From positions 124,001-188,000 of the forward strand of contig CANNCP010000003.1 in assembly GCA_947503145.1 (NCBI GenBank): DNA of 64,000 nt, read 5' to 3'. Each line of letters starts with the position of its first letter. Position 1 is the stretch's first letter. This document shows, piece by piece, positions 57,826 through 64,000 of the stretch. Below the pieces are notes generated by a model. The model was given only the letters and a program-made list of their open reading frames with translations, made no database searches and was not told the origin of the DNA. Both the position numbers and the translations under genes were made by a program. Source of the stretch: an uncultured Roseovarius sp. (GTDB lineage Bacteria; Pseudomonadota; Alphaproteobacteria; Rhodobacterales; Rhodobacteraceae).

Positions 57826-58338
57826 ATGTTTTTCAGGGCGCTCACATTCGCAGGCGGGCTGGCGGGGGCGGCAGGACTATCGCAGTTTCCCGAATTCTCG
57901 CAGCAATACACCCAGCGTCTGGCGGGGGCTGTGGACGAGCTGAGCCGCTTTGTCGCCGAGTTCGATACCGACGCAGTCGAACAGGGGTTCACCCGCGAAG
58001 AGGCGCTGGTGGACCTGGCCCAAGGTGGACAGATGGGCGCGGCGCGGGCACAGACGATGGACCGGACGCTGGCGCGTTACAACCGCCTCAGCGCGGACCT
58101 GATCGTACTGCGCGAAGCGGGACCGTTTACCCGGGCCTACCGCGCGCGCAGCCTTACCGATACGGAGATCGTGCAGGCGGCCTGGGACGATTTCAAACCG
58201 GCCATGCCTCTGACTTTCGAAGGCGCGGCGTTCGCAGGTTTCGGGTTTCTGGCCGGGCTTGGCCTTCTGGGCGGGCTGATCGCGCTTATCCGCTTGCCTT
58301 TTCGGCGCAAACCGGCGCAGACCGCCGGGCGCGGCTGA
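57826..58338 (+). CDS. DUF2937 membrane protein
   Basis: The 170-residue protein has a hydrophobic N-terminus (FFRALTFAGGLAGAAGLSQF), a central helical part (FSQQYTQRLAGAVDELSRFV) and a C-terminal membrane segment (GAAFAGFGFLAGLGLLGGLI). This is the DUF2937 layout, with no known function. It lies between proS and the lolC/E gene on the same strand, an arrangement often seen in Rhodobacterales. Confidence 0.75.
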   Translation: MFFRALTFAGGLAGAAGLSQFPEFSQQYTQRLAGAVDELSRFVAEFDTDAVEQGFTREEALVDLAQGGQMGAARAQTMDRTLARYNRLSADLIVLREAGPFTRAYRARSLTDTEIVQAAWDDFKPAMPLTFEGAAFAGFGFLAGLGLLGGLIALIRLPFRRKPAQTAGRG

Positions 58339-58423
58339 CTGCTGCCGTCCTACCTGCCGGGCTGTGCTTGACGCCGGTACAACCCCAGCGCACTCTGCGT
58401 GAAAACAACAATGAGGTACCCGA

Positions 58424-59713
58424 GTGGCAGGTTCTCCGGCCCCTTTCGCCCCTTTTGAGTGGATGATCGCCTGGCGTTATCTGCGCGCCAAGCGCGCGGA
58501 GGGTGGCGTCAGCGTCATGACGTGGATTTCGCTGATCGGGATCACGCTGGCGGTCTTTGCCCTCATCGCCACGCTGGCCGTGCGTTCTGGATTTCGCGCT
58601 GAATTCGTGGATACGATCCTGGGATCGAACGCGCATGTGACCATCTACAACGCGGGCGCAGTGGACCCGGTCACGGGCAATATCGACCGGATGCTGGAGG
58701 ATTACGATGCGATGGCCGCGCGCGTCCGCGACGTGCCCGGCGTCACCCGCGTGGCCCCACTGGTCAAGGCGCAAGTGATGGCCAATGCGCGCGACCGCAA
58801 CGCCGGCGTGCAGATCTTTGGTATCACGGTGGAGAACCTCAAGACCATCCCGCGCATCGCCAACCCCGAGACCGGGCAGGGCGATATCGACCGGTTTGCC
58901 GAGGGGCTGGCCATCGGGTCGGGCGTTGCGCGCGAACTGGGCGTCAGCGTCGGCGACCGGATCAAGCTGATTTCGCCGGGCGGGGTCAAGACCGCCTTTG
59001 GCACCACGCCGCGGGTCAACGCCTACGAGGTGGTCTATATCTTTACCGCCGGGCGTTATGACATCGACCGCGTGCGCATCTACATGCCCTTTGCCGAGGC
59101 GCAATCGTTCTTCAACCGCGAGGGGCGTGCCGATGAGCTGGAAGTGATGGTGGCTACCCCCGAAAAGGTGGATGAACTGGCGCTGGATCTGGTTCGTGCG
59201 GCGGGTGAACGGGCGGTGATCTGGACCTGGCAGGACGCCAGTGGCGGGTTCCTGCGCGCGCTGGAAGTGGAGGACAACGTGATGTTCATCATCCTGTCGA
59301 TCCTCGTGCTGATCGCGGCGATGAACATCACCAGCGGGCTGATCATGCTGGTCAAGAACAAGGGCCGCGATATCGGCATTCTGCGCACGATGGGCCTGAC
59401 CGAAGGTTCGGTCTTGCGCGTCTTTTTCATCTGCGGTGCGTTCACCGGGCTGATCGGCACCGCGTTTGGCGTCATTCTGGGCTGTCTCTTTGCGGTCTAT
59501 ATCGACCCGATTTTCAGCGCGGTGAATTACCTGATGGGCGGGCAGGTGTGGGATCCGTCGATTCGCGGCATCTACCACTTGCCAGCCAAGCTGGAACTGG
59601 CGGATGTGGTCTCTGCGGTGTCGCTGTCGCTGGGTCTGTCATTCATCGTGACGATTTTTCCTGCGCGCCGTGCGGCGCGGATGAACCCGGTGGAGGCGTT
59701 GCGCTATGAGTGA
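58424..59713 (+). CDS. lolC: Lipoprotein-releasing ABC transporter permease (LolC/LolE type)
   Basis: The permease extracts outer-membrane lipoproteins from the inner membrane and hands them to LolA. The 429-residue protein has an N-terminal membrane segment ([20 protein letters not shown]), a periplasmic MacB-like domain and three C-terminal segments of the FtsX fold ([20 protein letters not shown]). Only one permease is encoded, so it may work as a homodimer (LolF-like) rather than LolC-LolE. GTG 58424 is the start; GAGG lies about 5 bases before it. It overlaps lolD by 8 bases. Confidence 0.9.
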   Translation: MAGSPAPFAPFEWMIAWRYLRAKRAEGGVSVMTWISLIGITLAVFALIATLAVRSGFRAEFVDTILGSNAHVTIYNAGAVDPVTGNIDRMLEDYDAMAARVRDVPGVTRVAPLVKAQVMANARDRNAGVQIFGITVENLKTIPRIANPETGQGDIDRFAEGLAIGSGVARELGVSVGDRIKLISPGGVKTAFGTTPRVNAYEVVYIFTAGRYDIDRVRIYMPFAEAQSFFNREGRADELEVMVATPEKVDELALDLVRAAGERAVIWTWQDASGGFLRALEVEDNVMFIILSILVLIAAMNITSGLIMLVKNKGRDIGILRTMGLTEGSVLRVFFICGAFTGLIGTAFGVILGCLFAVYIDPIFSAVNYLMGGQVWDPSIRGIYHLPAKLELADVVSAVSLSLGLSFIVTIFPARRAARMNPVEALRYE

Positions 59714-60392
59714 TCCGGTGCTGCGCCTGAGCGGGCTTGAGAAGGTCTATAACAGGGGTTTGCAAAGCGAAGTTGCCGTGCTCCGGGGGGCTGACCTGAC
59801 GCTGCAGCCGGGCGAGATCGTGGCGCTGGTGGCCCCTTCGGGCGCGGGCAAATCGACGCTGCTGCATATCGCCGGACTGCTCGACACGCCCGACGCGGGC
59901 GAGGTCGAGATCGGCGGCGTAGCGATGACCGGCCTCGGCGACCGGCGGCGCACCATCGTGCGGCGGAGCGATGTGGGCTTTGTCTATCAGTTCCACCACC
60001 TTCTGCCGGAGTTCACCGCGCAGGAAAACATCGTGCTGCCACAACTGGCGGCGGGCACACCACGCCGCGACGCAGAGGCGCGGGCGCGCGAATTGCTGGA
60101 TCAGGTCGGGATTGCGGACCGCGCGAACCATCGCCCGTCGGCCATGTCGGGTGGCGAACAGCAGCGTGTCGCATTTTGCCGGGCATTGGCCAACGCGCCG
60201 CGCCTGTTGCTGGCGGACGAACCTACCGGCAACCTGGACCCCGATACTGCCGATCAGGTCTTTCGCACGCTGACGGAACTGGTGCGCGGGACCGGGCTGG
60301 CGGCGCTCATTGCGACCCACAACCTCGATCTGGCTGCGCGCATGGATCGGACCGTGAGGCTGGATGCAGGCCGTATCATCGCGGCGGGCTGA
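59706..60392 (+). CDS. lolD: Lipoprotein-releasing ABC transporter ATPase
   Basis: LolD powers lipoprotein release. The 228-residue ATPase has Walker [15 protein letters not shown], a Q-loop [17 protein letters not shown], the signature [20 protein letters not shown], Walker [13 protein letters not shown] and the switch His in [15 protein letters not shown] is typical of LolD. Its start overlaps the permease stop, so the two are translated together. Confidence 0.95.
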   Translation: MSDPVLRLSGLEKVYNRGLQSEVAVLRGADLTLQPGEIVALVAPSGAGKSTLLHIAGLLDTPDAGEVEIGGVAMTGLGDRRRTIVRRSDVGFVYQFHHLLPEFTAQENIVLPQLAAGTPRRDAEARARELLDQVGIADRANHRPSAMSGGEQQRVAFCRALANAPRLLLADEPTGNLDPDTADQVFRTLTELVRGTGLAALIATHNLDLAARMDRTVRLDAGRIIAAG

Positions 60393-60497
60393 TCAGCGTG
60401 TGGTAATTGACCGGTGCGGCGCAGTTGCACAGCCTTCGCTGCGATCCATCCAAAGAGGTCTCATACCTTCGATCACAGGCGATCAGATTGCAGTGCT

Positions 60498-60941
60498 TCA
60501 GACCTGCTGTGTGACAAAAACGCCTGCGGCCATGATGCCGATACCACAGGCGCGGGTGATCGACAGCGGTGACACCTGCGCGCCAAAAAGGCCGAAATGA
60601 TCTATGATCGCCGCGCTGATGAGTTGCCCCAGCAACACGAAGAACACCGCATTTCCGACGCCGAATTTCGGCGCGATAAAGGTGATCGTCAGCACATAGA
60701 ACGCCACCAGTGTCCCGGCGAGGAAAAGGTGCTTTGGGGCCGCCCACGCCCCCATCACCGCGCGCGGCCCGGACAGGGCCAGCACCGCAAGCGTGGCCAG
60801 CAGCGCCACGACAAAGAGGATCGCAGCCGCCGCCACCGGAGAACCGAGCCGTACCCCCAGTGCCGCATTGAGCGCGGCAAGGACCGGAATGCCGATCCCG
60901 GCGGTCAGCATGGTAAGGGCGTAAAAAGACGTGTGGGACAT
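60498..60941 (-). CDS. DMT transporter, YdcZ/DUF606 type
   Basis: The 147-residue protein has five predicted membrane segments and the YdcZ/DUF606 pattern (GIGIPVLAALNAALGVRLGS near the start, then FYVLTITFIAPKFGVGNAVF and LGQLISAAIIDHFG). This half-size family probably works as a dimer; the substrate is unknown. It converges on lolD. Confidence 0.82.
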   Translation of the reverse strand: MSHTSFYALTMLTAGIGIPVLAALNAALGVRLGSPVAAAAILFVVALLATLAVLALSGPRAVMGAWAAPKHLFLAGTLVAFYVLTITFIAPKFGVGNAVFFVLLGQLISAAIIDHFGLFGAQVSPLSITRACGIGIMAAGVFVTQQV

Positions 60942-61202
60942 TGGGGCACTCCGCAGTTGTCAGTTGTCGACAAATTGGCACGCGCCGCGTCGCCGCGCCA
61001 GAGGTCATCGCCGCGCCGCTCGAATTGATCCCGAGGGCGTGTCACAAGCCGGGCACCGTGCGGTGCTCCCAGCGCTGATTAACTCCTTGTCGATACCTCC
61101 CTGAACCATCCGGGCGCGCCCGGAGTGGCGAAATACGAGATGTCCGGTTCCCGCCCCGCCCAGATCGGCCGGGCCGCGATCTGGATGCGGAAAGGGAATG
61201 AC

Positions 61203-63494
61203 ATGAACAAGGCAGTTACCGATGGCATCGTCCTGATGCCCCCGGCGTTTGAGGGCGGGCTCGATGTCTGGTCCAGTGGCGACGGAACCCCCGGTTCGGA
61301 CACTTATGACGGTGCGGTGAATGCCGCTATCATTGCCGCCGATCAGGATCTTGGCAGCGCGATAGAGCTGCAAAAGACCGCAACGGTGCAAAAGCTGCGT
61401 TATATGGGGCAAACCCCGTTACTGCCGGGCTGCTATCTGAAGATCACCGCCCGGATCAAGGCGATTGCCGGCAACCTGCCGACCGTGCAGATCGCGGGCT
61501 GGGCAGGGGCATCGAATGGCAACCATGTCGGCGGCCTGATCGAGAGCGGCCCGGCCACCACGCTACAGAACTACGGCGAAGTGGTCGAGATTACCGCGAT
61601 CGTCGGCGCGGGCAACCGGAACGGCGTAGATATGGCCTGGGGGGCGGTCCCGGCCTACGGCCATTTCGGACTTGACCTGACAGGCTCGAATGGCGGGATC
61701 GTGCGGATCGACGATATCGTGATCGAGGACGCCACATGGGTGTTTCACCGCGATCTGATGGATTGGGTGGACGTGCGTGACTATGGCGCCGTAGGCGACG
61801 GGGTCACGGACGATGCGGCCGCGTTCGAGGCCGCCGATGCCGCTGCGGGTGGCCGTCAGGTGCTGGTGCCTCAGGGCATGTTCCGACTGGGTGACAGTGT
61901 CACGTTCCAATCCGCCGTGCGGTTCGAGGGCACGGTGACGATGGCGGCTCAGCACACCCTGTCGCTGACCGACAATTACCACCTTCCGGCCTATATCGAT
62001 GCCTTTGGCGACCCGGAGCTGGGCTTTTGCAAGGCATTTCAGGCGTTGCTGAGTAACACCGGCCACGAATCTCTGGACATGAAGGGGCGGATCATCTCGC
62101 TGACCGGACCGGTGGACATGCAGGCCGCGATCCCCGACAAGAGCAGCTATTCCCAGCGTCGGTTGATCAAGAACGGGCAGTTCTATGCCGAGGACAACGC
62201 CGCGTGGAGCACCGAAACCGTCACCTCGCAGGCGACTTATTCGCCCAGCAACAGCTTGCGTCTGACCGGCGTCACCAACGTCGCCAATATCCCGCGGGGT
62301 GCGGTGGTAGAGGGCAACGGCGTGGGGCGCGAGGTCTATGTCAGCGCCGTCAACATTGCCGCGCAGGAGATCACCCTGAGCCAACAGCTTTATGATGCGG
62401 CGGGCACGCAGGTCTTCACCTTTCGCCGGTTCAAATACATGCTCGATTTCAGCAATTTCGAGAAGCTCAGCAAGTTTTCCCTGATGAACATCGAGTTTCA
62501 GGCTGCGGGAAAATGCAGCTGTGTGATGCTGCCGCAAACCGCGACCAGTTTTCAGTTTCGCGATTGCTATTTCACCCGGCCCCGGGATCGCGGCATTTCC
62601 AGCCTGTTCAAGGGCGATCAGGGCATGATCGTGGATCGCTGCCAGTTCCTGTCGAGCGAGGACGCCGAACTGGTGGCGAACCGCACGTCCATTGCGCTCA
62701 ACGCCAATGCCAATGACGTCAAGCTGCGCGATAACCGGATCACGCGGTTCCGCCATTTCGCCGTGCTGGCTGGCTCCAGCAACATCATTTCGGGCAACCA
62801 TTGGTTTCAGGGCGACGAATCCAACGATGGCACGCGCTCTGCCGGGCTGGTGCTGACGCGCACCAACTGCCGCACGACAATCGACGCCAATTATGTCGAC
62901 AATGCCTTTATCGAATGGTCGAATGAGCATGACAGCGCACCGGAATTTGCCAGCGAGTTTTCGTTCAGCGCGCTCAACATCACCAGCAACGTATTCCTGG
63001 CGGGCAATGTGGCGCAGTGGTTTACCTTTCTTGTGGTCAAACCGCACGGTGCGGGGCATTTCCTGAATGGGCTAAGCGTGACCGGGAATTCGTTCCGCAT
63101 CATCGACGATCCCATCGACCGGGTCGATTCTGTCGATACCAGCTTTGCCGATCTGGATTACAATAGGATCAAGAATATATCGTTTCGGGACAACACGTTC
63201 GGAAACATATTTAATCCTGTCCTGAGCCCGGCGATGATAGAGTTCGAACAATCCAGCGCGACCTCGACCTGGACCATTGATCTGTCCGACAAGTTGCCCT
63301 TTGGGGCATTCGCGCAGACCGTCGAGTCGGCGATTCCCGCCGGTCCGCTGCTCAACGGATCGGGCGCAACGGTGCATGTCGCGCCCTATTATCAGGCCAA
63401 GCAGGGGCCGGACCGCAATCAGGTGCGGCTGCAATTCGGGACGCCGGTGCGCGGAGCAGTCACGATGCGGGTGCGCATCGACGATCCGCTGTAG
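61203..63494 (+). CDS. Right-handed beta-helix protein (pectate-lyase-3/GH28-related)
   Basis: The 763-residue protein has an N-terminal beta-rich domain of about 185 residues (GGLDVWSSGDGTPGSDTYDG), then DWVDVRDYGAVGDGVTDDAA, the start of the Pectate_lyase_3 fold, and a long parallel beta-helix with repeated N-x-I/F-x-x-N turns (GLSVTGNSFRIIDD, ISFRDNTFGNIFNP). No signal peptide is seen after ATG 61203. It could act on or bind a polysaccharide, or be a tailspike-like adhesin. The substrate is unknown. No phage genes are next to it, so a surface or exopolysaccharide role is favoured. Confidence 0.7.
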   Translation: MNKAVTDGIVLMPPAFEGGLDVWSSGDGTPGSDTYDGAVNAAIIAADQDLGSAIELQKTATVQKLRYMGQTPLLPGCYLKITARIKAIAGNLPTVQIAGWAGASNGNHVGGLIESGPATTLQNYGEVVEITAIVGAGNRNGVDMAWGAVPAYGHFGLDLTGSNGGIVRIDDIVIEDATWVFHRDLMDWVDVRDYGAVGDGVTDDAAAFEAADAAAGGRQVLVPQGMFRLGDSVTFQSAVRFEGTVTMAAQHTLSLTDNYHLPAYIDAFGDPELGFCKAFQALLSNTGHESLDMKGRIISLTGPVDMQAAIPDKSSYSQRRLIKNGQFYAEDNAAWSTETVTSQATYSPSNSLRLTGVTNVANIPRGAVVEGNGVGREVYVSAVNIAAQEITLSQQLYDAAGTQVFTFRRFKYMLDFSNFEKLSKFSLMNIEFQAAGKCSCVMLPQTATSFQFRDCYFTRPRDRGISSLFKGDQGMIVDRCQFLSSEDAELVANRTSIALNANANDVKLRDNRITRFRHFAVLAGSSNIISGNHWFQGDESNDGTRSAGLVLTRTNCRTTIDANYVDNAFIEWSNEHDSAPEFASEFSFSALNITSNVFLAGNVAQWFTFLVVKPHGAGHFLNGLSVTGNSFRIIDDPIDRVDSVDTSFADLDYNRIKNISFRDNTFGNIFNPVLSPAMIEFEQSSATSTWTIDLSDKLPFGAFAQTVESAIPAGPLLNGSGATVHVAPYYQAKQGPDRNQVRLQFGTPVRGAVTMRVRIDDPL

Positions 63495-63512
63495 AAGGGG
63501 CGGGCAGGGCGT

Positions 63513-64000
63513 CTAGAACTCCTGCCAGATCCCGAGTTTCACACCGAGTGCCGTGGTATTCCAGACCCCGGCCGTCACGCCGAATTCAAGGTGGCGGCCG
63601 GGATGCGTCTTAATCACGACCGAGGGCACGAGGCGCATATAGTCGGGATCGGCCATCGTCCCGCCATGTTGCAGCTGCATCATCCATTTGCTGCGTAGCC
63701 CGGTATTGTAGCCGAGCGTCAGATCGGTACTGAGCGCCACATCGCCGCTCTGGATACCGATTTCGGCGCGGGTTTCGATCGACATCCAGCCAAACCGGTC
63801 CAGAAATTCGAAACTGCGCCCGATGGCGATGCCGGGCCGGATAATCGCGTTGTCCTGGACCGTACCGAGACCGAATTCGGCGGAGATCCTGGTGTCTTGC
63901 GTTTGCGGCGTCAGTGGCAGAACCGCAAACGCGATTGCCTTGGAGTACCCCTGTTCGCCCGCCCCCAGATCAAGGCCGAGGGTCAGGTTCCTGCGCACAC
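63513..64000 (-). CDS. Outer-membrane beta-barrel-like protein, C-terminal part (5' end outside window)
   Basis: The last 162 or so codons of a minus-strand gene, open to the window edge. The sequence alternates polar and non-polar residues with Gly-rich turns (NLTLGLDLGAGEQGYSKAIA, RISAEFGLGTVQDNAIIRPG) and ends VKLGIWQEF with a terminal Phe, as in outer-membrane barrels. No family is recognised. It converges on the beta-helix protein, so the two may belong to one surface-polysaccharide cluster. That link is inference. Confidence 0.55.
   Translation of the reverse strand, partial: VRRNLTLGLDLGAGEQGYSKAIAFAVLPLTPQTQDTRISAEFGLGTVQDNAIIRPGIAIGRSFEFLDRFGWMSIETRAEIGIQSGDVALSTDLTLGYNTGLRSKWMMQLQHGGTMADPDYMRLVPSVVIKTHPGRHLEFGVTAGVWNTTALGVKLGIWQEF

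Overview
The window looks like a chromosomal segment of a marine alphaproteobacterium of the Rhodobacteraceae (Roseobacter group). The evidence is the high GC content, the alphaproteobacterial NepR/EcfG/PhyR stress circuit, a ScfR-type (PccR-like) propionyl-CoA regulator, a one-chain pyruvate carboxylase, a short prolyl-tRNA synthetase, HdaA and choline sulfatase. Species cannot be settled from the sequence alone. Most of it is core genome. The clearest foreign material is insertion-sequence debris near the left end.

Layout. 1-0.7 kb: the 3' end of a TpsB/ShlB-type outer-membrane transporter. 0.8-2.1 kb: IS66 and IS3 remnants around an IS3-family element with an intact orfB but a truncated orfA. 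2.4-6.5 kb: tRNA-Tyr, an RlmB-type rRNA methyltransferase, a frameshifted CoA-binding protein gene, a Nudix hydrolase and a PiT phosphate transporter. 6.5-12.5 kb (minus): histidine genes hisB-hisH, a glutaminase, then hisA, hisF and hisE, with plus-strand DUF302 and DUF2147 genes between them. 12.6-21.3 kb: a general-stress-response locus with a histidine kinase, EcfG, a 57-residue NepR, PhyR and small membrane proteins, several behind GGAAC-N16/17-NGTT promoters. 21.4-28.4 kb: tRNA-Gly, a CpdA-like phosphodiesterase, pyruvate carboxylase, an FMN 2-hydroxyacid dehydrogenase and an EamA transporter. 28.5-32.1 kb: a solute-binding protein divergent from choline sulfatase. 33.3-46.6 kb: a propionate island with scfR/pccR-like, MFS exporter, pccB, small genes, pccA, a sulfotransferase-like gene and mcm. 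46.8-50.6 kb: tRNA-Met and MAPEG, VOC, TerB-DnaJ, endonuclease/exonuclease/phosphatase and secreted-protein genes. 50.7-56.2 kb (minus): permease, hdaA, ppk, ppx. 56.4-60.4 kb: proS, DUF2937, lolC/E, lolD. 60.5-64 kb: YdcZ transporter, a beta-helix protein and a partial outer-membrane protein.

How the genes work together. Propionyl-CoA carboxylase (PccA+PccB) and methylmalonyl-CoA mutase carry propionyl-CoA to succinyl-CoA. TTTGCA-type sites lie in front of both the ScfR-type regulator and pccB, which fits acyl-CoA-responsive control. In the stress locus PhyR titrates NepR to free EcfG, and the nepR-ecfG-kinase operon and phyR share one short region with two fully overlapping, oppositely oriented EcfG-type promoters. 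Ppk and Ppx make and degrade polyphosphate, and LolC/E-LolD move lipoproteins off the inner membrane.

Between the genes are at least five copies of a palindromic repeat with GCGTTCCGC-like ends, three copies of a second short repeat, two promoter regions with threefold 11-bp periodic repeats (pyc; solute-binding protein/betC), and two terminator-capped stretches that may be small RNAs. No CRISPR array, prophage or complete defence system was seen. I found no wholly new system; the best leads are regulatory architecture.
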